Assembly (NCBI GenBank): GCA_964030785.1
Contig: OZ034975.1
Coordinates: 41,147,069 to 41,211,068, forward strand
Reading direction: 5' to 3'
Length of the DNA stretch: 64,000 nucleotides
DNA from: Siderastrea siderea
Lineage: Eukaryota > Cnidaria > Anthozoa > Scleractinia > Rhizangiidae
Below the pieces are notes generated by a model that was not told the origin of the DNA, did not search any database, and saw only the letters and a list, made by a program, of their open reading frames with translations. This document shows, piece after piece, positions 1 to 14,300 of the stretch. Both the position numbers and the translations under genes were made by a program. The stretch's first letter is position 1. Each line of letters starts with the position of its first letter.

Positions 1-85
1 AAATTATTATCATTATTAGATAGATAGATAGATAGATAGTTTATTAAAAATTACATCGCAGCCGCCAGGCTGAATTACGTAATTA
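1..85 (-). repeat. 3' tail of a non-LTR-type repeat with (AGAT)n
   Basis: Read on the minus strand, a conserved tail (GGCTGCGATGTAATTTTTAA, then TAAAC) runs into a TATC tetranucleotide array. The same tail occurs on the plus strand at about 12482-12520. A shared 3' end followed by a short tandem tail is typical of LINEs and of SINEs they mobilise. Only the end is visible, so the family is not assigned. Confidence 0.55.
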
Positions 86-1961
86 TTTACAAGTCAATAA
101 AAAAGATCTATATGACTACGATAATATTAATAGACATAATCCAATTTTAAAAGGATAATAGTAACAATGTTTCTAACCATAGAATATAAATATTGAAAAA
201 AAAAAGAGCTATATACATAACCATTAAAATATATCACTATAGTACAAAGTTTTAAAAAGGTATAAAATGTAGTAGGCAACTACAACGTTGCCTGTGCCGC
301 GCAAAACGGTATGAACGATTTGAGACACCTTTTGGTATTGATCTGAGGAAGCTGATATTTTCTAGCTGTTCTAAAATTGTAGCAGGACGTATTAGGTTCC
401 GGTAAAAGTTGGCGAAGTTTGTGTTGACTATCTTCCTCTATTGAGCTAAACAGCTTCATACACAGTTCCTCTCTCCTCGCACAAAGGGTTGTTAGCCGTG
501 CGCTCTCTAATGCTTCATTATAGTGTTGATCTGGGAAGATTATAACTGATAACGCCGATTCAGTTCGGTTAGATCGACTAAGTTCCGTTATCGAAGTCAG
601 CCCAAAGTTCCAGTTCAATTATGTTCGATTACGGAACCAATCGCAAATCAATCGAGCAGACTGGGTTCCACTGAGTTCGATTGATTTCTAGTTCGGTTTT
701 GTTCGACTGATTACTCGTACGCGGGGGTGAAGCTCGGTTTTAAAACATCTGTATATCGAACTATGACACTGAAGTTTGGTTCCAGATTGAATAGCTACCC
801 AAACGTAAAGCTCCTCAGTTGATGCCAAATTTATACCGACATTCAACGTTTGAGTGAATTTGCGTTTTTCAGCAGAAATAAAAGCGATAAGAAAGATAAG
901 CTGAGTCATCAGAGTTTAAACATTACGTCATCCAGTAACGCTACAGTCAAAATATTGTGTGACACAATCACACTTTTCGTCACGCCGGTTCGTATAAATA
1001 CAGGATCGCGCTAACATTTGTGAAACCTAGGGGTGGGGAGGGTCAGAACGGCCGGTTAAAATGCCCATTCGGCTTTCTTGTTTGAAATAAAATGAAACAA
1101 ACAGCACTATTGCAGAGTAACATTTAAATGCATGCCACCGGCTCTGTCATTTTAAACAAACGGACGACCGTCGTGCAAACGGCTGGAGTAGACGGATGGT
1201 ACCGCTCTTTTAATTCATGCCAGCTCATGACAATTTAAAGGCCGTTTATTGGTGATAAAAAGGCTGTTGTGTTCTATACGACTTATAATATGGTTTAGTA
1301 TTCAAAGGTTGCTGCAGGGGACTTGTCGGGCTATGCAAGATGGTGGCGTTGTACCTTTGTAGCAATATCTGACCATTCATTCTATCGACAATAGAGTTGC
1401 TCTTCTCCACGTTATTTTTCCTAAATCTGCTCTCATCGTTTGCCATCCTCGTTTATATTTTGCTCCAATTACCATTTTTGTGTGCGCTTTCCCCCAATTC
1501 TATTCCCTAATTTGTTTCTTTAACATGTAAGGTACCTTCAAATCGGTATGACTTTTCAACCGTATAGTTTGCATGCTTTAGAATATGACGTCTCGCAAAA
1601 ATCTTTTGTTGGATGAGGTGTTAAGCAATTGTTAGGGCACCATGTACGCGTTTACGTTTTGCAGTGCCTTATTCAAATTTTCGATAGCTCTGTCTGCTTT
1701 TTCTCCTATGAAGTAGTCAGTACATGTAAAGCAAACCCCGTGTAACAAAACATGGTAGGTCTAACGGGTTACCGGTCTAGGCAACATGAGAAGAAAGGGT
1801 TCTGGAAGCGTGACTGGCTTGAAATTGGATAGCCGGATACTCGGATTTGTAACGAATAAATAAGGTACTCGCAGTCTGATCTGATGGTCATCATTATCAT
1901 TGCCCGTTTCTACATTTTCATTTATCTTTCCATGTATTTCAACAATACTTATTTTTAATAG
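86..1961. other. Upstream intron, no gene recognised
   Basis: This lies 5' of the first visible exon of receptor copy 1 and is presumably part of its intron 1. About 545-715 is a degenerate repetition of GTTCGATT/GTTCGGTT-like words. I saw no signal-peptide exon with a phase-1 donor. In copy 2 the signal-peptide exon lies 11.7 kb upstream of the first Ig exon, so the copy-1 equivalent is probably outside the window. Confidence 0.5.
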
Positions 1962-2339
1962 GCGCTACCATCACATGGACTGCTCCTCCTCCTCAACGTG
2001 GCCCACTTCAGCAAAATGACGGGTCAACAAGAAGAACAACCCAGCGACTCTTAAATGGTTCCACTGAGGCGCAATTGACATGGAAATTTACCTTGTCAGG
2101 AGAAATTCTTGATCGCGTGTCTTGGAAAATAGATGAAGTTCCAATTGGCAGGAAAATATCTTCAGGGATTATTCTTATAGAGCCAACATCCAACTTTCAA
2201 GAGCATTTTAACATCAGTGCAAGTGATCCAGCAACTTTGATTATACACAAAGTAACTGAAGCTGATGAAGCAGTTTTTAAGTGTCTCGTAGAGAGCAACA
2301 TAAGGACCTGGGCTGATGAAATTCAAGTCAAGATTGGCG
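1962..2339 (+). CDS. RTK copy 1 exon: atypical N-terminal Ig-like domain
   Basis: The exon is phase 1 at both ends (acceptor TTTTTAATAG, donor GTGAGT). It is open throughout. It has an Ig-like strand pattern (LTWKFTL, then [12 protein letters not shown]) but only one canonical Ig cysteine, in FKCLVE. It does not align by eye with the corresponding copy-2 exon. Confidence 0.85.
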
Positions 2340-5300
2340 GTGAGTCTTTTCATGATAATTACATTTCTATAATTCAATCGAATCCGCAGTATGCTTCTCG
2401 TCAGTGCCATCATAAACTATACAAAGTAAATTCACGATATTCGCCATCTCTTATAACGTCACCTACCTTTAATTCTGGCCTGGCACTTCGTACTTAGTAG
2501 GGTGGTCTGGCCTGGTTCTTCTTTGCCTACTAATGTAAACCTGCCCGTCTGAAGGAGCTACAATATCAGTTAACAGTGTTGTAGTGGACATGTCTTTGGA
2601 CTTTCTATCAGACTTTTGATCTGAAGGTGGAAACGTCAGTGGTTCAAGGCCTGGTCGTTACATATACATACATAAACTTTATCTAATCTCGGATTTACAT
2701 AGTAGCTTAAGAAAGCTAATATCTTCGAGAACAAGAAAAAACACAGAATCAAAACGAAAAAACAAAACAAAACAGGAGTACAAAAGAATATTAAAACGTA
2801 TACAGTAAAATTACTGCAACAAAACGTGGTCTGCTTCAATGTAAACGTTACATTGGCGGACGGCCTTTCTGAAGTCTTCAAAAAACGTGATAGCTCTCCC
2901 TGAACTGTGCCGTATTGTTACCTGAGCAAGTACAAGAAACTTAACTCTGCAATGAATGTCTCTCTCTGCCTAGGTGTATAAGTGGGTACCAACGAGCGCT
3001 TGGTGAATCCTAACAAAATGTTGGGGGTTACCACGCAATGGACAAACATCCCATCCAAGAGGAAAGTAATGCTCCTAGTCACTTTATGCTGGGTAACCTG
3101 TGATGGACTAGCATACCATCTAGAGGGAAGTAGTAATACTCCTAGTCATTTTATGCTGCGTATCTTGTGATCCCATCCAAGAAGTAAAGTAATACTCCTA
3201 CTCAATTTTTGCTGGGTATCCTGTGATGGCCTAGCATCCTATCCAGGGGGGGAAGTAATGCTTCTAGTCGCTTCATTCTAGTCGCTTCATACTGCAAAAA
3301 CCGGATATAAGCCTGGCCTTGGTACGGCCAACTGGGTCGTTCAGTACAATGGAGTGGACAAAAAGACTTTTTTACCCTTTCTTCTCATTAACTGGATAAC
3401 TATCGACTGTATCAGTACTGACAAGCACGCTAACACTTGATACATACAGTTCTTTCGAGCCTACCACACGAATTGATAAATTAAAAGAAACTGCAAGTGC
3501 TTGAATAACCTCATTATCAGCCCATGTTTCATCTAGCGTCACGCTGTTCAAATAACCCAACCAAGAGTTGTCTGCATGAACTTTCACTCCGATAATGTCT
3601 TCCGCTCAGGTTGTGGAAACGTCAGTCATTGCATATGGCATCACAAACAGTCCTTCTCAGGAAAAAACTCACTTGGACGATCATACTTCACCGAATTATG
3701 AAACCTCTCTAGGTAAAGCCTAAACTGACTGTCAACAGCAATTAGGATCGCCGCCCTTTCATATGAGACGGCTCTAAAAAACAGCTACACCCTGATCCAA
3801 CAACAAAAATGGGTCTTGGACGAAATTTAGCTAAACGCTCCTCATATAAGTCAATAATCAGTTTGTTACAACAAATCACGCAATCAAAAACTAAATAAAG
3901 ATTGTTCTTAAATTTGTGCTTTCACGGTGCCAGTGAGATATGTAGAACACTCTAAGGTGTCCCTCAATATCCCGTATTTGTTATAGTGACGACAAGTTAA
4001 GAATCATTTCGTAAATTAGGCATACAAATTTGTTTCTACACTTGGGGAGTACACAAAACCTTTCAGACAGAGCACGTGTTTCGTAGTTGAAGAACGTGGG
4101 GTTTAGAGGTGTCGGTTTGTGTAACCAACGTAGTCTGCAAACTAGTTGCGCTCGTCTTGTCAAGGTCCATACAGTCACTGCTTTGTATTGTATAGTAGGG
4201 TTGGAAGGTGATTGATCGAGTAGTCTTTCGGTATATGTGGGTTTTCTGTAAATTGTCGTCCGTAGTTTGTTACTGTCACAAATGAACTCAGCAGTCTAGA
4301 AAAGTATTTCACCATTATTCACCGTGAATAAACTATACATAAACGCTTTGTCCATTGAGGTGTTCGTGATAATCGTCAATTTCGTCTCTGTGTACTGCAA
4401 AGGTAGCGTGGACAACGTACCATAGCCAGGGTGGTAGTGTTCGTTTGTAACTAGAGGTTGCAAGGGCTCGTTCCCCGATGTTTTGCTCTCGATTCAGGGA
4501 AGGCGGTGGCAGTTAAACTTTGTCCATTTTAGAAATGCATTTGACAGTGTTTCCTGTGATATATTGAAGATGAAGTTGAAACGAGACTTTACCATTACTG
4601 GCATATCCCGAACTGGATAAAAAAAAATGTTATTCAAGTGGAAGGCAACAATTTACTTTACTAAATGGAGGAAAGTCGGACTTGCTATCGGTGTCCTTTG
4701 CCTTACCCCAGGGATCTGTTCTAGGGCCGGTGCTTGTTACACTATTTATGAACGACCTACCATCTTTTGCTACGTCGGGTTCGCTTTATATGCACGCAGA
4801 CGATACTGCTGTCTACTGCATTGGAGAAAACGCAGATCTAGCTATCGCAGAGTTGAATAAAGCACTGCAAAAAGTAAACACGTACATGGTCCCTTAACAA
4901 TCGCTTAACACCGCATCCAGGCAAAAGCGAGGTCGTGCTGGTAAGCAAGGGAACCCAGTGGGACCAATTGCTCCAGTGTTATCAAGGAAATCAATTCTTA
5001 GATGGGTAATGAAAATAGGCTTGTTGGGCGTGACTGTTGACCATAAACTTAACTAGGTATCACACGCTCTACAGGAACCAAAAAGATGGCTTTGCTAAAA
5101 AGGTGGACTTACTGAAACGATAAGGGTTTCTTCCACCGTTTAGGTTTGTGGGTTTTGTACACTAATCCAGATATATTTAATTCTACACAAAGATTTAACA
5201 CATTGTAGGACAGCTAGAAGTATTTTTAACTTACCGGCCCAAGGGCATGGCGTCAAGTGACATGCTTATCATAAGTAAGATATCTTAAGCCTACAATCTT

Positions 5301-8300
5301 TGCGATAGTCTGCCTGCCAATCTCTGTCTAGGAGCATCTTGACCAACCGTTGTAATGGCTACTCTCTAGGGAGACAAGACTGCATGTTTTACTGATACCC
5401 ATGCTTTTTGAAAGTAGATAAATGAAAGACTCACTTAAAGAACGAAGCTCTGTCCTGTGGAACACTGTCTACTACAATGAGCAAGAAGCTGGACACTTGA
5501 GTTTCACTGATTTAAAATAACGCCTACCTGACCCTACATAAGCTCGATGCTTTTATAACTATCGTGTTTACTCAAAGGTTTTACTTAATTGCTAATCATT
5601 AAGTTCCAGCCAAACTTACCAAGCTAAGTCCTGACCAGAAGGTACTTGAAGGTTCAACTCTGCACTTGGTCTGTGAAGCATCTGGTAAACCAACTCCAAA
5701 CATCACCTGGACCAGAGTATTTAGGAATGGCAGTGAGAGTGAAGCACTGCACAGCCAGCCCAGTTGGAACATTACAAACATCAACAGAACTCATAGTGGA
5801 ACCTATCGCTGCTCAGCTAACAATGGAGTAGGAAATTCAGTCAGCCATGCACTTAAAGCGAATGTTTTATGTAAGTAAACAGTGTGATGATAATTGATAG
5901 AGGGTTAAGCTCTATGACTGGTTCACTGTTGTGCTCTTGTGTCAAGTTTATTTGGTAATGGGATTGGAGCTTGCCCACATGTAAAAGTGGTGCAGAGCAA
6001 TATTTATTGTTTTTATTTTCAGTACTCGAACTCCTTAAAGTGCTTGGGAAATGCATGTAGAATTATGACATATCTTAAGACAATTTAAAATAATGAATAT
6101 GCAAAGAATTGAAAACAAGCAGCAATACCGACAGAAAGGTACTGCATGTATTAAATGTTATTTTTTTATTTGTATGGCAACATCAGTATACTTTATAACT
6201 TCACCCACCCACATTTTTGACACGTTGCCATCATTTTTATACCTGGGTTACATACATATCAGTTTAGACTTTTATATTTTTGGTACAATTTAGATCCTCC
6301 CAAGATTGTCAATCTTCTAACTGAATACAAAGTTGCCGCACATCAAAGGGTATCTCTTCAGTGTAAAGCATACGGAAACCCTCGACCCTCATTTACTTGG
6401 ACTCCCTGTGATCCTCAGAAATATGTTTGTGATAAAAGCAAACTAAATGCTTTTGAAGTTCAACGTGATGCTGTTTTCACCTGTAAAGTAACAAATGACC
6501 TGGGCACTGATTCAGCAAATACCAGCATTGGTAAGTGACATTTAACATTTGAAGCTCTACTGTACAGACCCCAATGGGACTGGAGTCTGTCTTCAGAAAG
6601 GTGTTGGAAAGAGGGAGCTAGAGGTAGTAAAATTGATGTGCGTTATTCAGGATTTCTTTCACGTACAGTAACGTTAATGTTAAAAATTACATTACATCGG
6701 TAGTACTTCTGCACCACCCACTAGTAAATGTCCTGGGAAATCTAGTGTGGTAAAGGAAACACTTAAATGTTCAAAACCTACACTGAGTCGAAAAATAAAA
6801 CGGAACATCCTGATCCAGAGCCAGTTTCACTGGCCGTTAGCTTTTGAATTTCCGTCATCTCTTGGAAACCCGCCAATCTAGGGAACGAAGCTACTGGCAC
6901 TTCTGGGGATCGTCAGAGAAGTTACCAAAGAAGAAATGGATTTACCACGGACGAAAGGCAGCTATAATTTACACGTGCATTGAAGAAACGTGGCCATACG
7001 GATTAGGAATGCTTGATTTCTTTCATATATAGTTTTGAATATGAAAACTGTTTTTGTTTATTTTCATTGAAATTGATTAATAAATTGCTGGCAGTTGCTG
7101 TTATTTGTAGTACGCAGGGCGCTTTCCACTCAATTAAAGATGATTTTCTTTCTTCAGTCATAGCAAGCAAGTTGATCAATGTGACACTGGTTATCACAAG
7201 TGAAAGCTGTACTGGTGGAAAATACGATCAGCTTTTGACGTTGTCGAGCAAACTAACTGAAACGGTAAAGGGTACAATGTATACTTTGTTTTCCTGTTGT
7301 GGCGTTTTGTGAAGGGATTATTCTGTATTTAATATTTGGCCAAGGATTTAAATCACCTGCTGGCAAAGCTGCAAAGTAAATGCCAACAGCAATAGGCCAT
7401 TGTGAAGAAACAAAACTGGTCAAGCGAAAATAAGAAATCATGTTTAGTACACACCTTGGGTTCAAACCCAGAGTACCTAGATTAAGATGCATCGAAGCTA
7501 TAAGTTGCTACATGTTTGTACGTGTATGAAAAAAGCCGTAGACCTGTGCATGCAAGGTTAGCTAAAACTACAAAAAAAAAAAGATCACTGTTAACAAGCC
7601 TGAAATTTCCACTTTAAATGACTTGAGTACTTTTGAACGTTTTACGGTGTTCATTATCTTAAATAGTCACACTCTACACCACCTTTGATTATCCACCTTA
7701 AGAGAGAGGTCCACCTAAATAGAACTAGGTGAAGTGCTGATCTAAAGCCTGAACTTACGATGACTGCGCTTGAGCAAAAAAAAAACTTACCAATCCTTTA
7801 GAATGCTGTAGAGAAAACATCACCAAAAATGCATGGACGCACTCTGAAGGAGCTATCTATGCCCACCTCAGAAGTGTATGAGATACGAAGCTGGGGAGCA
7901 TTACTATATGCACGTCTGTTTAGATTGTGCTCCATCAGGAGATAGCTCACAACGATCATACTTGATTACTTTTTTGTTGCTCATAAACCAAGTCAACGGT
8001 CTTTTCTTCTCTCTTTCCTTTCATGATGTCATGTTTAGATCAGCAAGCTATTTAATGAAAGTATCTATCGGAGCACAACATTGAGAAATATCAGGTATGT
8101 AAGCTACTTTAAAGGTTAGCTGTAGAGGTAGATATGACATAATAATGTTCACAATTCTTCTGCGCACACTACTAGCTAAGCTGCGATATCTGGCCTGTAG
8201 TGATAAAATCTCCCAAAGCATCCAAAGACTGTATTCGTAGTCTGTAATTCGAAATCCTGGGACTCCTTCCGAACCTTTTAAGGATACCCTCAGAAATCCT

Positions 8301-11300
8301 ACACCTCCAGGAAATCCTACACATTTGTCTCAGAGAACTTTGGCAAGTATACTACGGTGTCCCTTCTTGCAAGACGGCAATCATTGGTTGTAACCTGTAA
8401 GTGATGGTCGGACTGACCCTGAAGTTCGACGTTATTTTCAGCAACTCCCATCGTCCTAGAATACGAGTATTCTGTAAATTCCACTGTTTTTCTTGCTCAC
8501 CTTTAGGTGTGGAAGTTTGATTGTCGACCTGACCCTGGCATTCAGCACCATTATTACAGAAAAATCAGTACTCGCTATTCTTCAAGAAGCTACAAAGGAT
8601 GGGAAGCTTGGAGAATTTAGTGTGAACGCTTCATCTATTGTGGGAACTCGATCTTTTATTGATGACACAACCACAACGCCTAGCAAAACTACATCAAGTG
8701 TGACTCAGGGTACGTTTCCGCTATCTACATTGAACAGACTACTAATGTTGTTGGATCATCGCTTCAAACCTAAACAACAGGACCAGTCGGTGATATATGA
8801 GGTCGCCACTTGACGCAAAATGACGTCTGAGTAACGAGCGCAGGAATTCCATACTGATGACGTGCACTACCCATATCTTCGTAGTGCTCAGTTCCGATTG
8901 GTTGAAAGAAAATTCCCTCGCGGCACAACCAATGGGAAGCTCTACCAAGATCTGGTTAGTGCACGTCATCAGTATGGAATTTCTGTGCTTCTTACTCAGA
9001 AGTCGTTTTGCGAGGGCTCAAGTGGCGACCTCGTGAAACGTCGGCTGTTTTCTCAGGTTGCTCAGGCTACAACTTCTCATGCAATCTTGATTTACCGGTC
9101 GTATTACCCGCTAGGCTTGAAATAGCTGTGTAGTATGTTTTGTGTAGTTTTGCTTGTCTTGAAAACGTAAATAATCAATTTCCAACACTTAATTCATAGC
9201 CAGAGAACAGTGAGCGGGTTTTAAACAACCAGCATGTTCTCCACCAGGTTCTGACATGTCCCGAGTATGACTATGGGTAATAACGGTCGGTACAGAGGTG
9301 TTTCAATGCCAGAAAATGTTATAATCAATTCAAAGGCCTAAAAACTGCCATTTCATTGGTAAAATTATATAGTTGTATAAACTGCGACGGAGCTGTTGAC
9401 GTCGATTCTGTGTAACCAAGCAACATTCACCTGCTTGTTGATTGCAGTACATATTCCACTGGCCGGATACTTTGAATCCGCTGAGAGAAAATTAATCTCG
9501 CTTGGGTGTGAACAGGTGAACATTATCATGAGTACGAATCATTAACCTCATTTCAGAGTAAGCTAGTTTGATATCGTTTTCCGTCATTCCAGTTGAAATA
9601 TGCAGAGGATGTTCATGTAACTGCACCGTATTAATCTCTGTGGTCTGCATACTTGTTGCAATCATCATTACTCTTATTATCTACATTATCTGGCTGCACA
9701 AAAGAGGTAAGCATTACGTCAAAGAAGTGCTTGTTTTCTGGTAATTAAAAACAATATTACAATTATAATAACCTTCCCAGAATTTTTTCAACAGAAAATT
9801 TCCAATGCCAAATAACTTTGTGAAGTTTAACTCCAGAAGGATTCCACACCATATGGTAATTAGTCCTCCCCTAAAATATCGCTTGTATCAATCTTGATGT
9901 GATGACGTGAGTGGTCATGTGACTTTTTCCGAAAAAGACATTTTATCTCATTGTGAGAACAGGTTACAATCAGTTCGAAAGCAATAAACGCGGCCAGAAG
10001 CCTTATGGTATGGGTCATGTGAAAATGGCCATTAGAATTATGTCATATCAAAACTCATCCTTAATTACCTCTCACTTTCTTCTTCTGTATTCCACTGTTT
10101 GTTCATTCGATGACCAAATTTGCTACTGTAACAAACACATGGACAGTTCGACCAGTTATCTTTTAAAGGCCTACCTCCACCCAAACGGCCTTGCGACCGT
10201 TTGTTATTGTTTTCTAATGGTTGTGTTGTTTTCTCGCCACCTGACTGGTTGCCAGAATATTCCTGCGAGCGAGAAAATTGTCACGTAAATTCAAAACAAA
10301 TCGGAGGAGCCATGTCGCATCGATTTACTTTGCGAAGTTGTCCCAATCTACGGCCTCAATTCAAATCTTTAGGCTTTTATGAAAGGCATTTACTCCCCCA
10401 CAATGTTGGAATTATCTGATGTTCGCCATGTGAAAGTTTCAATGACAGAGACAGCGAGAAGTCAGTTTGTTATGTTCGCATTTCTAAGCGCAAGCAAGCG
10501 ATCTCGGCAGAAGACTCAAACAGTTACTTGGACATTCGATTGTTTTAGTTTGCAGATTGCATTCTCATTGTCTTGTAAGGTAACAGTGATTTTAAAGGCC
10601 CCTCCTAGTCATTATAGAGGTTGGTCTGAAGGTAAATAAACAGCGTATACGACTAAATAGCAACTTACTGATTATCGCTCGGAAATAGCACTTGTCCGGT
10701 GACTCCTGCATTACAATTTTAACCTTTAAAAGCCAGCCGTACGTGTGTACTAATCGATCAAATCTCCCTGAACCTATGGTTAACTGAGAAACTAACTATT
10801 TTAATTCAATCGTACGACGATAGATACAGAGGAAGAAAAAGAAAACAGTCCTGCAAACCATTCATTTATTACACACTCGCGAGCCGCTCTGTTTACATCG
10901 CGCGAATAAAATCAAATCAAACGAATCAAACTTACTTGCAAAGGTCCCGCATCCAATACAATCAGGAATTCAAACAACATCACTACAAGAGATTCATAAA
11001 ATATCTGTTTGTTTTCTTCAGAACACAAGCTCCTCTGAGACGAATACTGACAATATTTTCCTTCGGCATAACCGTGCAGTATCTTCAACTGCGAGGTATC
11101 ATTTGGCAGGAAACATATTGGACGAAGTAACAGCGAAAAAAAATACGTTTGGCCAGCTCAGTCACAAAATAATTCCAGGAAACAACAGCCTGATAATTGA
11201 AGAATAAATTAATATATTCCTGCATGCTTGTGGACGATTTTCGACAAGATGGCTCCGGAGGAAACGGGTTTTGAAAGAAACCCTGCTCAGAAACAATTTC

Positions 11301-14300
11301 GTGTTAAACGAAATTCATAAAACAGCAAGCGCGGCGCGCAAGGCCTTTTGGGTGAAGGTGGGCCTTTAATTACAATGTTTATTCGTTAATCATTGTCCTA
11401 GTTTTGCTGGTTGTCACCACTTTATTCAATAGCGATTGATTTGAAAACTGTAGGAGCATGCCGGAACATCCAAAAGAGCTAGCCTTAGAAACAGATATAT
11501 TGTTAATTAAAATCAAGGTTCGCCGAGAGAGTTATAAGGACATTCAGTTGACTATATTAACAGACTCTGAATGTTATTTTTTCCCGATGCTTTTTATCTT
11601 TTCTTTTTTCTAGGAACAGGAAGAAGAAACAGGTGTGTTCATGCTTGCAGATATTGTTATTTTAGGTTGCTAGACAGCTTGGAGACTTGTAATTTAGGCA
11701 GAATTAATTGTGGCCTTCAAATCAACACAATTTCGAGATGGTGCTTTGTTTTCCTTAACCCTATTCTGCCTTGGGGGGGGGGGGGGGGGCGCTGACTTTA
11801 ACGAATTATAACTTTTAAACGGCTTGACGAATAATCACCAAATCTTAAGACTTTTCCTGAAATTTATCACAGAAAAGGTTTCCAGTGTCAATGACGTGTC
11901 TATGATGATTGAGGTGTTTTGACTATTTTCTGTCTTTTTTCAGGCTCTTTTTCAGTTTTTTGCCCTTCGCTTGTAAGAAAAAGATGATCCTGTACTTTTT
12001 TGCCCTTGTTTTGATTAAGTATGTTTCTTAGAACAAATTCATATATTTTTCGATGTCGTCATTGTCAACTGTATGACTGCATTCTCGGGATTGAAGATGG
12101 CGGCTCAAAATTCAAAATGGCTGCTTTGTGACGTCATTGTGAAAAAAAACATAAAAGAAAACTTAATAATGTATTTAGTGGTTGTAATATATAGATTTAG
12201 CCAAGCCTAAAAGCGCAGCCCCCTTTTTGTTTTGTCTGTTTTTTGTTTTGTTTTTTGTTTTGTTTTTTGTTTTGTTTTTGCTGGCAGTTATTAATTTTTG
12301 AAAATACTCTCATTCAAATCGTTAAATTAAAAACAAAAACAAAAAAACAAAGACAAAAAATTCCTGCTCCCACTGAGTGTCGAACCCGGCTCGTCAGCGT
12401 GTGATGCCGATGACTAGTCCACTAGGCCATAGGCGTTTAACGTTATATTATAAGCTAATTTTAATACTTATTTCTTTCTGGTGGCTGCGATGTAATTTTT
12501 AATAAACTATCTATCTATCTTCGTGACAAGCTGCCTATCAGCATGAAAATGCTGGTGTTTTTCCTGCAAAATGTGTTCAAAACGCCGTAAAAACCATGGT
12601 TGTGGACAGAAAAAACCAAAAAGCACTAGCTCTGCTATATTTGGCTTCGAAACCGCTGCGGAAAGCTGCGAACTCAAGCGGTGTGCCGACCAAGTTTGAA
12701 CAGAACCGACGAGGTAAATTTGAACTTTTTGCCTGAACTTTATCGCCTAATTTCTTTCGCCTAAATTGAACTTTTCCCCTTCCACCAAAAAGACGACTGA
12801 GTGTTCTTTTGAACTTTTTTTCCATTAACAAATTTGTTTTTGACTTTTGTTGTCTTTGCTTGTTTTGCTACAACGCGGGTCAACATGCGATTTCGCGCCA
12901 AAAACACACGGGATTCAGCACAGGGTTATATCCAGTGTATGAAGTGTATTGGTAGCCATGTGGTGCGGACGGACGGACGTACGGATGTACGGGCGGACGG
13001 TCACGTGTCTATTACGTCACTACCAAAATTTTTTGGCTTGACAGGTTACCAAATTTCCTTAGCAATGGAGCTCCACTGAAGCGCTAGCGCGCTGGCTCCG
13101 CTAAAAAGCGTTAGCTAAAAATTAAGTAAGTTACAAATATGAAACTACGTCAACTGGTTCACCTGGTTTGTCAACTTGAAATTCTTCTATGACTTGGGAA
13201 AAGTCAAAAAACCTACAGAAGCAATAGCTAGCAGGGGACAGAAATGTTACTCGAAATGTTGGCCGATACAGATAAGAAAAAGCGTAAAACCCTGATTTGT
13301 ACGACACACTTGATTCATTTCTTAGTTATTTGTTTTGTTACTTTTTTGTTTTCTTTATTATTTAGGTCATATCAAGGGCACGTGGAAGAAAAGGAAAACG
13401 TATGTTTTACCTTTTCCTGTAGCTGCAATCCGTGTGGAAGAAGCGTTATGACTTTTACGCATTAAATCCGTGCAAATTGTACACACTTAGCTACACTTTA
13501 ACTTTAAACCTGTTCTTCGATTATCTTCGAGTTGACTCATTCTCCAACTCTTCTGATCCGACCAACAACAATGAGTTGCTCCAAGTTACGGAGTGGCTCC
13601 AAGCTCAAGCAATTAAGTGAGGGAGCGGTTTAGGAAATACCCTAATGTAATACATAGTGCAAAATCGTTCTTTTAAAAAAGCACGTGCAGGAATAGAAAT
13701 AGGTTAGCGTAATGAAATTCATGACCATTCAAAACTACTCAACTTATCATTTATGGAATTATCTTTATTAGACTGCTGTTGAAATGGAGGATCGTACACT
13801 CTCAAAACAACACACTTCTGAAACTTCACCTCGAAGCCAATACATGCCACTGGATGAAGCCCGTCGTTCGCACGACGTGCCGGTGGCCTCTTCAGCAAAT
13901 ACTTCACAAGTCAGTGAGCAATTTGAACCTCTCCATCCAGCAACACTCTCTTGGGAGATTCCTAGACATCACGTGACTATTGAAAAGATCATTGGGAAAG
14001 GTGCTTTTGGTCAGGTTGCCAAGGGAACAACCATGGGACTCCGAGGAAAACCACAGAAAACACTTGTGGCCGTTAAAATGTTGAAAGGTGGCAATTACAT
14101 CCATGTAATCCGCTATGTAACATTCTTGAATTGAGTCTGTGGAAGAAATTTTATAAAGTGACATTCAAATGAAAACCCTTTCCAGTAGAACGTCTTGGAG
14201 ATTTTCGATTTGCATAAACGAAAAAACAACAAACAAAACAGAAGAAAAAAATGGCTGATTTTTCCTAATTTTTGATCTAGGGAATTTTTGAACAACGCAA

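Noticed and set aside
7253..7492. Minus-strand 79-codon frame over the SEA exon boundary
   Set aside because: It overlaps a supported exon on the other strand and has no domain or splice support.
7800..7875. Alternative SEA exon starting AATGCTGTAGAG after CCTTTAG
   Set aside because: Open, but no donor in the needed phase; the 8039-8094 micro-exon fits both phases and the paralog.
9953..10639. Series of plus-strand frames of 72-111 codons
   Set aside because: They straddle or lie inside the end of a TTAA element, overlap one another in different frames and show no domain.
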